Of a stretch of 64,000 nucleotides of DNA, positions 1-9,217 are shown in pieces. The notes under the pieces are model-generated. The model saw only the letters and a list, made by a program, of their open reading frames with translations, was not told where the DNA came from and made no database searches. The DNA is from Armatimonadota bacterium (GTDB taxonomy: Bacteria > Armatimonadota > Zipacnadia > JAUWAU01), in NCBI GenBank assembly GCA_030601885.1, contig JAUWAU010000001.1, positions 186,001 to 250,000 of the forward strand, given 5' to 3'. Within the stretch, counting starts at the first letter, position 1. Every line of letters begins with the position of its first letter. A program made the position numbers and the translations under genes.

Positions 1-1
1 C

Positions 2-481
2 CGGCGGCACATGCACGCGCGCACTCGCCAGGAGCAGGTTCGCTTGTCGTGGGGCGAGATAGCCGGGAAGGTCATCGCCGGAGTGTCTTGTGTCGAGCGG
101 ATAGTCGATGGCGTAATGTACGTTCACTGCGCGACGCCGGTTTGGGCGCATACGTTGAGCCTGCGACAGAGAGAGATACTCGCCAAGATTGCTGAGCATG
201 TCGGGGCCAATGTGATCCGCGAGGTGCGCTTCAATGCTCTGGGAGTTCGCGCCGAGCAAAGACTCCAGGTAGGCAGCAATCAGGCGGAGCATATACGTGG
301 CCGCCAACCCAAGGTCGCACTCACGGAGAGCCAGGAGCGGAGGATCGCCGCCCTTGGTGCATCCGTAAAAGACGAAGGGATTCGAGAGAGCTTCCTGCGG
401 GCGGCAAGAAGCGCCGCCATGCGATCGTCCAAGGAGCCGGATGAATCAAGGATGACACAGCCGGAGGAGCGAAGCTGGTGA
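2..481 (+). CDS. DciA-like (DUF721) protein, 5' end probably outside the window
   Basis: The protein has the DUF721/DciA pattern: a Trp-x-Glu-Ile-(A/V)-Gly segment, a hydrophobic stretch with an 'Ala-x-Pro-x-Trp-Ala' turn and a C-terminal 'Ile-Arg-Glu-Val-Arg-Phe' strand. Members of this family interact with the replicative helicase in bacteria lacking DnaC. The first ATG is at 11, but the frame is open to the window edge and the conserved Trp lies only about 14 residues from that ATG, closer than is usual, so the true start is probably upstream. A roughly 70-residue polar tail follows the domain. Its TGA overlaps the GTG start of rtcB, so the two are translationally coupled. Confidence 0.6.
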   Translation, partial: RRHMHARTRQEQVRLSWGEIAGKVIAGVSCVERIVDGVMYVHCATPVWAHTLSLRQREILAKIAEHVGANVIREVRFNALGVRAEQRLQVGSNQAEHIRGRQPKVALTESQERRIAALGASVKDEGIRESFLRAARSAAMRSSKEPDESRMTQPEERSW

Positions 482-1938
482 GAGGAAAAGTCACGGTCAA
501 GGCCCGCCGGCTGGATGAGTACCGGTGGGAGATATCGCAGGATCAGATCGCGGGCATGCTCGTGCCTGCGCGGATTTACGCCACGGACGAGCTCATGCAG
601 GAGATGCACGACGATCCTGCACTTCAACAGGTGGCGAACGTGGCCTGCCTGCCGGGCATTGTAGCCCGATCCATGGCCATGCCGGACTTCCACTACGGCT
701 ATGGCTTTCCTATCGGTGGGGTGGCTGCAACTCGGGTGGACGAAGGCGTGGTCTCACCCGGAGGGGTTGGCTACGACATCAACTGCGGCGTGCGCCTACT
801 GCGGACGAATCTCTCCGAACAGCAGGTCAGGCCGAAGTTGAACGACATCGTCGCCGGCCTCTTCGCTGCTGTGCCTGCGGGAGTCGGGAGCAGGGGCAAG
901 ATCTCCGTCGCGCAGGCAGAGCTAGACGCCGTACTGACGCAGGGCGCGCGGTGGGCCGTCAGCCGCGGCTATGGCGTAGAGGATGACTTGGAGCTCTCCG
1001 AGGAAAACGGGTGCATGGAGGGAGCCGATCCGAGTTGCGTCGGGGCCCGGGCGCACAAACGCGGTCGCCCACAGCTCGGCACGTTGGGCAGCGGCAATCA
1101 CTTCCTGGAAGTGCAGGTCGTGGATGAGATCTACGATCCGTCGGCGGCGCAGGTTATGGGGATACTTGAACCGGGTCAGGTTACCCTCATGATTCACACG
1201 GGATCGCGCGGGCTCGGACATCAGGTCTGCGACGATTACCTGGAGAAGATGCAAGCCGCGATGCGGAAGTACGACATCCAGCTCCCCGACAGGGAACTGG
1301 CATGTGCCCCGGTTGAGAGCCCGGAGGCGAAGGCGTATCTGAGCGGCATGGCCTGCGCGGCCAACTACGCCTGGGCGAACCGGCAGTGCATCACGCACCG
1401 GGTGCGCGAGGCGTTCGCCAAGGTCCTCGGCGCCGGTCCGGAGAAGCTGGGGCTGGAAATGGTATACGATGTGGCGCATAACATTGCCAAGATCGAGACG
1501 CATATGGTGAACGGAGAGCCAGTTTCGCTCTGTGTCCATCGCAAGGGAGCAACCCGGGCCTTCGGCCCGGGCGCCGAGGATGTGCCCGCCCGGTACCGCG
1601 ACATTGGACAGCCGGTCATTGTGCCCGGCGATATGGGCACAGCATCATATCTGCTCGTTGGCACAGAGCGCGCCATGACGGACACCTTCGGCTCAACCTG
1701 TCATGGGGCCGGCAGGCGCCTCAGCCGGCGTGCGGCTCTGCGACGCAAGCAGAGCGGCCAGGTGTTCAGTGAGCTCCGCCAGCAGGGCATCACCGTGCGG
1801 GCGGCGGGAAAGCGCACCTTGGCTGAGGAGATGCCGGAGGCGTATAAGGACATCGATCTCGTGGTCGAGGCGTGCCAGGGCGCAGATATTTCTCGCAAAG
1901 TCTGTCGCTTCCGGCCGCTTGGCGTTACCAAGGGCTAA
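478..1938 (+). CDS. rtcB: RNA-splicing ligase RtcB
   Basis: RtcB joins a 2',3'-cyclic phosphate (or 3'-phosphate) RNA end to a 5'-OH end using GTP and Mn2+. The 486-residue length is normal. Visible family motifs, in order, are the Asp-x-Asn-Cys-Gly metal-binding segment near residue 102, Gly-Ser-Gly-Asn-His-Phe near 202, His-Thr-Gly-Ser-Arg-Gly near 239, and Cys-His-Gly-Ala-Gly-Arg with the guanylylated His at 409. The start is GTG at 478, overlapping the stop of the preceding gene. No archease or RtcA gene is adjacent, so whether it serves tRNA splicing or RNA repair cannot be told from context. Confidence 0.95.
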   Translation: MRGKVTVKARRLDEYRWEISQDQIAGMLVPARIYATDELMQEMHDDPALQQVANVACLPGIVARSMAMPDFHYGYGFPIGGVAATRVDEGVVSPGGVGYDINCGVRLLRTNLSEQQVRPKLNDIVAGLFAAVPAGVGSRGKISVAQAELDAVLTQGARWAVSRGYGVEDDLELSEENGCMEGADPSCVGARAHKRGRPQLGTLGSGNHFLEVQVVDEIYDPSAAQVMGILEPGQVTLMIHTGSRGLGHQVCDDYLEKMQAAMRKYDIQLPDRELACAPVESPEAKAYLSGMACAANYAWANRQCITHRVREAFAKVLGAGPEKLGLEMVYDVAHNIAKIETHMVNGEPVSLCVHRKGATRAFGPGAEDVPARYRDIGQPVIVPGDMGTASYLLVGTERAMTDTFGSTCHGAGRRLSRRAALRRKQSGQVFSELRQQGITVRAAGKRTLAEEMPEAYKDIDLVVEACQGADISRKVCRFRPLGVTKG

Positions 1939-1962
1939 TATCCCCCCACTAGGCGTGACTCG

Positions 1963-3039
1963 TTGGTGCCAGAAGACGCAGCACAGCTCTTCCATTACAT
2001 CGGCCTCCCCCTCGGTTTGGTCGTCATCCTGCTCAGTTGCGAGCTCTTCACCAATGGCATTGAGTGGGTCGGGAAGCAGCTTCGCCTCTCCGAAGGCGCG
2101 GTAGGCAGTGTGCTGGCAGCAGTAGGCACTGCCTTGCCGGAGACCATGATCCCCATCGTGGCCATCTTCTTCAAGGGCGGCGCTGCCGGGCACGAAGTGG
2201 GCATAGGGGCCATCCTGGGCGCGCCCTTCATGCTCAGCACCCTCGCCTTCGGTATGGTGGGCCTGTCTGCCATCGCGTACGCGCGACGCCGCCAAACCGG
2301 GCACCGCGTCGTGCTGCGCCGGCCCGTCATCCTGCGCGACATGCGCTACTTCTTGCTCGTATATGTCGTGGCGGTCGCCTGGGCGTTGCGTCCTGAGGCG
2401 GTGGCGAGACACGATTATCTGAAGTGGGTTCTGGCTGTCGTGCTGTGCGCTGCCTACTACCGGTACGTTTCCGTCTATCTTCGGCGGCCTAGCGACATGC
2501 ACGAGATTGAGCTGCGCCCGCTCTATCTCTCACCAAGGGCCACCCATCCACCTCTGTGGATGAGTGTCTCGCAGGTGTCGGTTGCGTTAGGAGGCATCCT
2601 GCTGGGCGCCGGACTGTTCGTCGATGGAATAGAGGCGCTGGCACCCGTTGTTGGCATAGGCCCTGGAGTGTTGGCACTCGTCATTGCGCCGATTGCGACG
2701 GAGTTGCCCGAAAAGTTCAACAGCGTTCTCTGGATGCGGCGCGGCCGAGATACTCTGGCGCTGGGGAACATCACCGGCGCCATGGTGTTCCAGAGCTGCA
2801 TCCCGCCTGCCATCGGGATTTGCTTCACCAAGTGGCGTTTTCTGCCGGTGGTAGAGCATGTTCCCTCGCTCGCCGCGGTGGTCGTAGCGCTGCTCTCAGG
2901 CGCCATGCTGATGTTCTGGACGTGGCGGCGCGAACGTCTGAGCGGCTACGCGTTTCTGGGCGCTTTGCTACTGTATCTTGGCTTCGTGCTTGTCCTCATC
3001 GCATGGTGGCGGGGCGCGCTCTCGCTGCCGTCTGGATGA
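1963..3039 (+). CDS. Sodium/calcium exchanger-family membrane protein
   Basis: A polytopic membrane protein of 358 residues with about ten hydrophobic segments. It carries the two inverted alpha-repeats of the cation/Ca2+ antiporter superfamily: Gly-Thr-Ala-Leu-Pro-Glu at 55-60 and Ala-Thr-Glu-Leu-Pro-Glu at 245-250, whose Glu residues coordinate the cation in characterised members. It probably exchanges Na+ or H+ for Ca2+ across the inner membrane; the ion cannot be read from sequence. The start is TTG at 1963 or GTG at 1966. It follows rtcB by 24 bases and precedes serS by 32, so co-transcription is likely. Confidence 0.8.
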   Translation: MVPEDAAQLFHYIGLPLGLVVILLSCELFTNGIEWVGKQLRLSEGAVGSVLAAVGTALPETMIPIVAIFFKGGAAGHEVGIGAILGAPFMLSTLAFGMVGLSAIAYARRRQTGHRVVLRRPVILRDMRYFLLVYVVAVAWALRPEAVARHDYLKWVLAVVLCAAYYRYVSVYLRRPSDMHEIELRPLYLSPRATHPPLWMSVSQVSVALGGILLGAGLFVDGIEALAPVVGIGPGVLALVIAPIATELPEKFNSVLWMRRGRDTLALGNITGAMVFQSCIPPAIGICFTKWRFLPVVEHVPSLAAVVVALLSGAMLMFWTWRRERLSGYAFLGALLLYLGFVLVLIAWWRGALSLPSG

Positions 3040-3071
3040 TCCGGTCCTCACGGCGCAGAGGTACGGAGGCC

Positions 3072-4343
3072 ATGATCGACATCAACATCATCCGCGAGAG
3101 CCCGGACCTCGTGAAGGCCGCGGCCCGAAATCGAGGCATGGAGGTGAATATCGACGCCATCCTCGCGCTGGACACGGAGCGCCGCGAGGCGATCTACGAC
3201 GTGGAGAAGAAGAAGGCGCGGCGCAACGAGACCTCCAAGAAGATCAGCGAACTGCGCCAGGCGGGCCGGGATGCGGGCGAAATGATCGAGGCCATGCGGA
3301 CACTTGGCGACGAGATAAAGCAGCTTGACGCTCGCGTGGCGGAGGCCGAGGCGCAGCTTAATGACGCCATGCTCGAGGTGCCGAACATCCCTCGGGATGA
3401 AGTGCCCATCGGTGATGATAAGCCTGACAACAAGACCGTTCGCACGTGGGGAGAGAAGCCCCACTTCGACTTCCAGCCGAAGTCGCACTGGGAAGTCGGT
3501 GAGGCCCTCGGCGTGATGGACTTCGAGAGATCGGCGCAGATCGCGGGCTCGCGTTTCGTGATCCAGTTCGGCGCCGGCGCTGCCATCGAGCGGGCGCTGA
3601 TAAGCTTCATGCTGGACGTGCACACGTCCGAGCATGGCTACACCGAGGTGTGGCCGCCGTACTTGGCGCGCGCCGAGTGTCTGGTCGCAACGGGGAGCCT
3701 CCCGAAGTTCGAGGAGGACCTCTTCAGGCTGCGCGAGGGGCTGTATCTGATCCCGACAGCCGAGGTGCCGCTGACGAACCTGCACCGGGGGCAGATCATC
3801 GACGCCGCCGATCTGCCCAAGTGCTACACGGCGTACACCCCGTGCTTCCGGGCGGAGGCTGGTGCGGCAGGGAAAGAGTCGCGAGGCCTAATTCGCCGGC
3901 ACCAGTTCCACAAGGTGGAGCTCATGAAGTTCGTCACGGCCGAGCAGGAGGACGAGGAGCTCGAGAAGCTCGTGGCGAATGCCGAGCAGATTGTACAGCG
4001 CCTCGGCCTGCACTATCGCGTCACGCTTCTGTGCACCGGAGAGCTGACGTTCTCCTCGTACAAGACATACGATATCGAAGGCTATTTCCCGGGCCTGGAC
4101 GCTTATTACGAACTCTCCTCGTGCAGCATCTACGGGGAGTTCCAATCGCGACGCTGCGGCACCAGGTACCGGCCGGAGCCGGCGGCGCGGCCGCGATTCG
4201 TGTGTACGATGAACGGCTCGGGCCTCGCTACCGGTCGCACGCTGGCGGCGATCCTGGAGACCTACCAGCGCGCCGACGGCACGGTGGAGGTGCCGGAGGT
4301 GCTTCGACCCTACATGCGGGGCCAGTCCGTCATCGGCCTGTGA
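3072..4343 (+). CDS. serS: Seryl-tRNA synthetase
   Basis: This class II synthetase charges tRNA-Ser with serine and has 423 residues, the normal bacterial length. Residues about 1-105 form the tRNA-binding coiled-coil arm, rich in Glu, Lys and Arg. The catalytic core shows motif 2 (Cys-Phe-Arg-Ala-Glu-Ala-Gly, then Arg-x-His-Gln-Phe) and motif 3 near the C-terminus (Asn-Gly-Ser-Gly-Leu-Ala-x-Gly-Arg-Thr). The ATG at 3072 has a GGAGG-type ribosome binding site four to eight bases upstream and begins the typical 'Met-Ile-Asp-Ile' N-terminus. The reading frame extends further upstream, but only as the out-of-frame overlap with the exchanger gene. Confidence 0.96.
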   Translation: MIDINIIRESPDLVKAAARNRGMEVNIDAILALDTERREAIYDVEKKKARRNETSKKISELRQAGRDAGEMIEAMRTLGDEIKQLDARVAEAEAQLNDAMLEVPNIPRDEVPIGDDKPDNKTVRTWGEKPHFDFQPKSHWEVGEALGVMDFERSAQIAGSRFVIQFGAGAAIERALISFMLDVHTSEHGYTEVWPPYLARAECLVATGSLPKFEEDLFRLREGLYLIPTAEVPLTNLHRGQIIDAADLPKCYTAYTPCFRAEAGAAGKESRGLIRRHQFHKVELMKFVTAEQEDEELEKLVANAEQIVQRLGLHYRVTLLCTGELTFSSYKTYDIEGYFPGLDAYYELSSCSIYGEFQSRRCGTRYRPEPAARPRFVCTMNGSGLATGRTLAAILETYQRADGTVEVPEVLRPYMRGQSVIGL

Positions 4344-4371
4344 GCAGCCCTGCCAGAGGTCAGGGCGAGCA

Positions 4372-5457
4372 ATGGGCGCGAAAGCGGCCGTAGTCATCGT
4401 GGCGGTGCTGATCAACGGACGCCCGGCGTCGTTGCCGACGCCGGCGTTTCTCCACGGCGGGCACGTGTTTGCCCCGGTCCGCGAACTCTTCCAACAGATG
4501 GGCGCGACGGTGCAATGGGCCGGGGCCACCAAGCGGGTCGTGATCTCTGCCGGTGGGCGACAGGTCTCACTCGACGCCGCTGCCGGCACCGTCCGGGCCG
4601 ATGGCGCCCTCCTGCCCGTGGGCGCAGCACCCATGCTCCGAGGTCACTGCCTCTTCGCACCGCTGCGCCCGTTGGCAGAGGCGTTGGGTGCCAAGCTCCG
4701 ATGGCAGGCCGGCAGCAAGACGCTGCTCATTGCTTTCCCCCTCTCCGGGGAGCCCACGGACGCCACGATCGCGGCCATCTTGGCCAGCCCCCAGCAGTAC
4801 GATGGCCAGTTGGTCCGCATAGCCGGCGAGTACCGCGGCTGGGAGCCCGACCCCTTCAGCTTCGCGACGAAGAATGACCCGCCGGCGACACGAAGCGACT
4901 GGGTACTGCGGGACGGCACGGGGCACATTTACTGCAGTGCCGACGTCCAGCCCGAATCGGACATCTCGCTGCTGCCGAGAAGCGGCCTGGGCCGGCGCGT
5001 ACGCGTGACCGGCGTGTGCCGCACAGCACGCAGCGGCGTCCCGTACATCGAGCCCACGGCGGTGACGGCACCCGGCGGCATTGCCGGACTGACGTGCAGC
5101 ATTAGTACCGACAAGTACGTGTACAAGCTGGGTGAGGCGGTGCGCCTGACGCTAACCTTCGGCAATGCGCTGCGGGAGCCGGTCACCTTTGAGCGCCCCT
5201 CGGCGCAGCCATACGACTTCTTCGTCCGTGCCAGGGACGGCACGGAAGTGTGGCGCTGGAGTCAGGGACGCATGTTCGCCATGGTGGTCACGTCCGTGCG
5301 CCTCGAGCCCGGTGCTGTGACGCAGTTCAAGGAGACGTGGGACCAGCGTACCAATGTCCCGGGCGAGCGACTGCGCGTGCCCGCGCGGTATCGCGTCATC
5401 GGCAGGATAGCCCCAAAGATCGAATCATATCCGGCGACCTTCGAGATCCTGAGATGA
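4372..5457 (+). CDS. Stalk-domain (copper amine oxidase N-terminal type) protein with C-terminal BsuPI-like domain
   Basis: A 361-residue protein. Residues about 12-125 contain two copies of the pattern 'Val-x-x-Asn-Gly ... Phe-Ala-Pro-(Val/Leu)-Arg ... Gly-Ala-x-(Val/Leu)-x-Trp', which identifies the copper-amine-oxidase N-terminal 'stalk' domain often found in surface proteins. Residues about 130-230 look like a beta-rich OB-type module. Residues about 240-361 ('Thr-Asp-Lys-Tyr-Val-Tyr-Lys-Leu-Gly-Glu ... Leu-Thr-Phe-Gly-Asn') resemble the BsuPI proteinase-inhibitor/intracellular inhibitor fold. The N-terminal signal peptide is weak. The enzyme part of amine oxidase is absent, so the name describes only the fold. 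Confidence 0.6.
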   Translation: MGAKAAVVIVAVLINGRPASLPTPAFLHGGHVFAPVRELFQQMGATVQWAGATKRVVISAGGRQVSLDAAAGTVRADGALLPVGAAPMLRGHCLFAPLRPLAEALGAKLRWQAGSKTLLIAFPLSGEPTDATIAAILASPQQYDGQLVRIAGEYRGWEPDPFSFATKNDPPATRSDWVLRDGTGHIYCSADVQPESDISLLPRSGLGRRVRVTGVCRTARSGVPYIEPTAVTAPGGIAGLTCSISTDKYVYKLGEAVRLTLTFGNALREPVTFERPSAQPYDFFVRARDGTEVWRWSQGRMFAMVVTSVRLEPGAVTQFKETWDQRTNVPGERLRVPARYRVIGRIAPKIESYPATFEILR

Positions 5458-5547
5458 GTGCGCCCCCCTCGGGGCGCTTGGCCGCAGCCGCACGACAGGG
5501 TCCTGTTGTGGCCTTGCAGCCATGTGTCGAGAGGCGGCGATGGCAGA

Positions 5548-6312
5548 ATGAAATGCGACGCCTGTGGCGCCGACATCCCGGACGGGAGTGCGTTCTGCAA
5601 TCGATGTGGCACCGCCATCGACTCGCGCAGCGGTCCGACAAGTGCGCCCGGACCACGAGTGCCGGCGGAGTTGCTGCGCGAGCGAGAGAAGCGTGCCGAG
5701 TTAGCGCTGGAGTTGGAGCGGGTGCGCCTACGAGCCGAGCGCGAGCAGGTTCGTGGCCGTCGGGCCTTCATGATAGGGGTGTTCGTGCTCGCGCTGCTGG
5801 GGAGCACTATGGTGACCATGGTGTTGAATCGCAGCCGGGGCCGCGCCGCGCCGCCGCAGCCGCCAGAGAGGGCGGCTGCGCCGAGAGCCCCGGCGCCGAC
5901 GGAGCCGGGCGGGCTGCGACTGGAGAACATCCGCTTGGCGCGTGGCCGCGACCGCGAGGGGCAGCCACAGGAGCCGCTGAGCGTCCTCACGCTGGGCATC
6001 GATAGGGATGTATTCTGTTTCTTCGATATCGTCGGTGGAAGCGGCGAGGTGGCTCTGTCGGTACAGTGGTGGCGGCTGGGCAGCGTGGAGCATCGGACCC
6101 AGGTGACGGTGAATCTCGACGCCCCCATGACACCCAGATCGATCCCGCTCCGCCTTCCCGACCTCGGCGAGCCGGGCGCATGGGAGATACGGTTCGTCTG
6201 CGATCGCGAGCAGATAGGCGTGCTCCGGATCCGCGTGCAGCAGGCCGTGGCGGCACGCAGCATGGCCGCCGTCGTGTCGGCAGACCTGCGCGGGAGGCCG
6301 TGGGCCGGCTAG
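5548..6312 (+). CDS. Zinc-ribbon membrane-anchored protein
   Basis: The 254-residue protein begins with a zinc ribbon (Cys-x2-Cys ... Cys-x2-Cys within residues 3-20), followed by a charged helical stretch, one transmembrane segment (about residues 72-94) and a Pro/Ala-rich linker. The C-terminal 130 residues look like an all-beta extracytoplasmic domain. The ATG at 5548 was chosen because it places the zinc ribbon at the very N-terminus; the frame upstream is Pro/Arg-rich and resembles no known N-terminus. Domain order suggests a cytoplasmic zinc ribbon and an external C-terminal domain. No specific function is recognised. Confidence 0.65.
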   Translation: MKCDACGADIPDGSAFCNRCGTAIDSRSGPTSAPGPRVPAELLREREKRAELALELERVRLRAEREQVRGRRAFMIGVFVLALLGSTMVTMVLNRSRGRAAPPQPPERAAAPRAPAPTEPGGLRLENIRLARGRDREGQPQEPLSVLTLGIDRDVFCFFDIVGGSGEVALSVQWWRLGSVEHRTQVTVNLDAPMTPRSIPLRLPDLGEPGAWEIRFVCDREQIGVLRIRVQQAVAARSMAAVVSADLRGRPWAG

Positions 6313-6337
6313 TTATGCCAAATTGTGGTACATTCCG

Positions 6338-6366
6338 TTTAATCTAGCCCTCGTTTGAGGTATAAT
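6338..6366 (+). promoter_or_regulatory. Putative sigma-70-type promoter for the NAGPA-like gene
   Basis: A perfect TATAAT lies at 6361-6366. A weak TTTAAT at 6338-6343 is spaced 17 bases upstream. The region is AT-rich against a GC-rich background and lies 58 bases before the next start codon, in the only sizeable gap between the two flanking genes. Confidence 0.5.
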
Positions 6367-6423
6367 TCTAGTGGCGAGGGAGGGCTGCAAAACTCAGAGT
6401 CGTCACGAAGGGAGTGAGCGGAA

Positions 6424-7839
6424 ATGGCGCGGTGGAGCGCGTTGAGCTCACTCTTTTTGTGCGTCATCTGGACCCTGGGAACGGGTCGTGTCTTTGCTGT
6501 TGACCAACGCAGCGTCGCCTATGACGCTCGGCGCGTCCTGGGCATCTCCGTGCACGTCATAACGGTCAACCTGAATGATCCTCACATCAAGGTGTCTATC
6601 GCCACGGCCCAGGGATTCCCTCGGGCGAACGAGCCGTTCGGGACGCTGATCGGCCACGCCGCCCCGGCGGCAGCCATCACCGGGACGTACTTCCACAACA
6701 GCTCCTTTCACCCAGTCGGCGAGATCGTTGCAGACGGCCGCGTGCGAAGTCGGGGCCGCGTCGGCACGGTCATGGCCATCACCCCGTACAATGCGGTGAC
6801 ATTCGCTCCGTCGCCTCGTGAGCGGCGCGGCGACTGGCGGGCGCACGAAACCGTACTTGGTGCAGGCCCGAGATTGCTGGCCGATGGCGAGGTGGCCGTG
6901 AAAGCACGTCGTGAGGGCTTTCGCGACCCGCACGTACTCGGGCGCGCTTCGCGTACAGCCGTCGGCTTGACGGCACACAACAAGCTGCTCCTGGTTGCCG
7001 TGCGCCGTGCCGTGACGCTCACCGAACTTGCCAAGATCATGAAGGCCATGGGCTGTGTGCAGGCCATGAATCTGGACGGCGGCTCATCCAGCGCCCTGTA
7101 CTTCGACGGCAAAGCGGCAGTGTCGCCGCAGCGGCCGCTGGTGAATCTGCTCGTCGTGCACGAGGACGTCCCGCTCCTGGCGCGCACCGTCCCTGCCGTA
7201 TCGCCCGAGGTGCGGAAGACCCGCCAGGACTGGCTCAGGGGAAAAGCCGCCGAGCACTTCTCCGCGGCCGAGCGGCTGTCCGGGCGTGGCAGAAATGCGG
7301 ACGCAGTCCGACACTATCGCGCTGCGGCATATCTCGCCGCTGGCAATGCATCCTACTCCGCTGCCTTGGGCAGCACCCTCGAAGCGAGCGGCGAGAAGCA
7401 CGCTGCCGCGAACGCCTTCGCCACGGCCGGCCACATTCTGGTGCGCAAGCAGCGCTATCAGGCTGCCCTCGCGCGATTGAAGAAAGCGGTGACGCTCAAC
7501 CCTCTGGAGGTGTCCGCCTACGACGACCTGGCCATAGCGTACGCGCACGTGCAGGCGGCGCAGAGACAGGGGCGAGCAGCCTCCGGGGCAGTGCGGCCCG
7601 TCCAGGAAGGGCCGGACGGCTCGGTAAAGGCGCCGCCGGCGTCCGTGGTCAGCGAGTCGGGGAGGACTGTGAAGCAGGGCGTCGCGATGAGCCACGCGCG
7701 GCGCGCGGCGGCGGCTCGCGCCCATGAGCGGGAGCGACCGTACCATCGCACCCGTGTCAGCACCGCAAACGAGCTCTACGTCCATGTCACCATCGACTTC
7801 GACGAACTCCTCAAGCGCGAGCGCATCGGCGCCGCATGA
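6424..7839 (+). CDS. Secreted phosphodiester-glycosidase-like (NAGPA domain) protein with TPR tail
   Basis: The 471-residue protein starts with a signal peptide (cleavage around residue 25). Residues about 30-250 match the NAGPA/phosphodiester glycosidase family: Gly-Thr-Tyr-Phe near the first third, then Gly-Ala-Gly-Pro-Arg-Leu, and the signature Asn-Leu-Asp-Gly-Gly-Ser-Ser-Ser. This domain acts on phosphodiester-linked sugars such as cell-wall polymers. Residues about 270-390 contain two to three TPR-like helices, and the tail is basic and Ala-rich. A ribosome binding site (AAGGGAGTGAG) precedes the ATG. Confidence 0.75.
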   Translation: MARWSALSSLFLCVIWTLGTGRVFAVDQRSVAYDARRVLGISVHVITVNLNDPHIKVSIATAQGFPRANEPFGTLIGHAAPAAAITGTYFHNSSFHPVGEIVADGRVRSRGRVGTVMAITPYNAVTFAPSPRERRGDWRAHETVLGAGPRLLADGEVAVKARREGFRDPHVLGRASRTAVGLTAHNKLLLVAVRRAVTLTELAKIMKAMGCVQAMNLDGGSSSALYFDGKAAVSPQRPLVNLLVVHEDVPLLARTVPAVSPEVRKTRQDWLRGKAAEHFSAAERLSGRGRNADAVRHYRAAAYLAAGNASYSAALGSTLEASGEKHAAANAFATAGHILVRKQRYQAALARLKKAVTLNPLEVSAYDDLAIAYAHVQAAQRQGRAASGAVRPVQEGPDGSVKAPPASVVSESGRTVKQGVAMSHARRAAAARAHERERPYHRTRVSTANELYVHVTIDFDELLKRERIGAA

Positions 7840-8129
7840 TTCGCTTGCCTCCGGCCGCAACGCGGGGACTGTGCACCAGATCGGTCGCCCCGCAAGGCGC
7901 GTTTAGCCTCGGGAGGATATGGCGCCCTTCGGCATGGTTATTGGGCGAGCACTTCTTGCGCCGACTGTGCGCCCAACATCCACCACCCTCACGCCGGGGA
8001 TGCGTTCGGGCCATGCGTGGAGGGGGGCCGGGAGTGTCCTGCGCAGGATCGTCGGTGCTCTACTCCGCGATTGTCGCAGATGCTATGGAGGCGCGCCGCT
8101 GAGCCGGCTGGGGAGCCAGCAGCACGTCC
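7840..8129. other. Intergenic region with no recognised feature
   Basis: About 290 bases separate the NAGPA-like gene from the convergent FHA gene. I see no complete gene, no repeat shared with the rest of the window and no hairpin followed by a T-run. Confidence 0.4.
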
Positions 8130-9029
8130 TCATAACCCGGCGCGCACCAGCCGATCAACCACCTGCCCGGCACAAATCAGCAGGGCCGCCTGTTCTCCTG
8201 GCGGGGCGGAGACGGAGATCCAGGCATCCTCGTCTCCGAGGGCCTCTACGATCTTCACCACGACGTGCTTAGTTGGCTCAAGGCCATGCAACGCCGCTCT
8301 CAGCTCCTCGGCGGGGGCAGTCATTTCCGGCGCCCGCGACCGCGCACGTATATCCACTGATAGTGGGAAGATCGTGCATGAGAGGTAGCTGCTGGGAGTC
8401 GATGTGGCTGCTGGCGCATCTGCTTGGGCGAGCTCCCTGAGCCCCACTTCCCCAGCCTCGTCGTTCTCGCGTTCGGGGTGGTGTGGAGGCTGAGACGTCG
8501 CGGGCTGCGAGACGGGCGGCGCACCCTCCGCTGGCGGCTCCACTGGGTCAGCTCCCGCCGGGAAGGTGGCGTCCTCAGATCGATCTGACGGCGCCGGCTT
8601 AGCCTGAGCCGGCCGCCGCAGAAGAGATATCGCCCGCTTCCACACGCTCGGAGTAGGGGCGCTCTCACCCAGCCGTTCGGCCTGGTCGGGTCCGGGCTCG
8701 GCCACTGGCTCTTCGACCTCGAATTCGAGCCAGGTGTGCCCAATGCGTATCCTGTCCCCAGGCTTGAGCACGGCCGGACCATCTACGCGTTGGTCGCCCA
8801 GGTAAGTGCCGTTGCTGCTTCCCAGGTCCTCCAGCAGCCAGTCAGCGCCCTCCCTCCGCAGCCGAGCATGTCGCCTGGACACGTACGGGTCCCAGAAGAG
8901 GTCCACGTCGCTGCCGGACTGACGGCCCACGCTCACTACTGGGCCGTCCAGGAGGAATTCCTGACCGCCCGCCTCCTGATTCAGCGCGACGAGCTTGCAT
9001 TTGACCTGAGCGGGGCCTTCCGCCGCCAT
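8130..9029 (-). CDS. FHA-domain protein with a C-terminal domain shared with the neighbouring phosphatase
   Basis: The N-terminal part (about residues 10-100) is a forkhead-associated domain: 'Ser-Val-Gly-Arg', 'Ser-Arg-Arg-His-Ala' and 'Leu-Gly-Ser-Ser-Asn-Gly-Thr-Tyr' are the phosphothreonine-binding landmarks. A low-complexity Pro/Glu/Ala linker follows. The last 80 residues ('Val-Asp-Ile-Arg-Ala ... Glu-Ala-Leu-Gly ... Ala-Trp-Ile-Ser-Val-Ser-Ala-Pro-Pro-Gly ... Leu-Leu-Ile-x-Ala-Gly') closely match the C-terminus of the phosphatase encoded just upstream. ATGs at 9065, 9044 and 9029 are possible; 9029 has a purine-rich GGAAGAG seven bases upstream. It is probably part of a Ser/Thr-phosphorylation signalling module; no kinase gene is in the window. 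Confidence 0.75.
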   Translation of the reverse strand: MAAEGPAQVKCKLVALNQEAGGQEFLLDGPVVSVGRQSGSDVDLFWDPYVSRRHARLRREGADWLLEDLGSSNGTYLGDQRVDGPAVLKPGDRIRIGHTWLEFEVEEPVAEPGPDQAERLGESAPTPSVWKRAISLLRRPAQAKPAPSDRSEDATFPAGADPVEPPAEGAPPVSQPATSQPPHHPERENDEAGEVGLRELAQADAPAATSTPSSYLSCTIFPLSVDIRARSRAPEMTAPAEELRAALHGLEPTKHVVVKIVEALGDEDAWISVSAPPGEQAALLICAGQVVDRLVRAGL

Positions 9030-9217
9030 TGTGTCTCTTCCCATATGCGGCCGCTCACGGCCCAATCCGTGTTGGCCAGGACCTCGTTCGCCACTGAGCG
9101 AAGACGGGAACGCGCCCGTCCCGGCTCAGTGAGGTCATGCGTCACACGGCGATGCTGCAATTCGCGGACGAGAGCTCCCGACCGAGCTGATACCACTTCT
9201 CACGCACGGTCTAATCC

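Noticed and set aside
4372..5457. Copper amine oxidase
   Set aside because: Only the N-terminal stalk domain is present; the catalytic domain with its topaquinone Tyr is missing.
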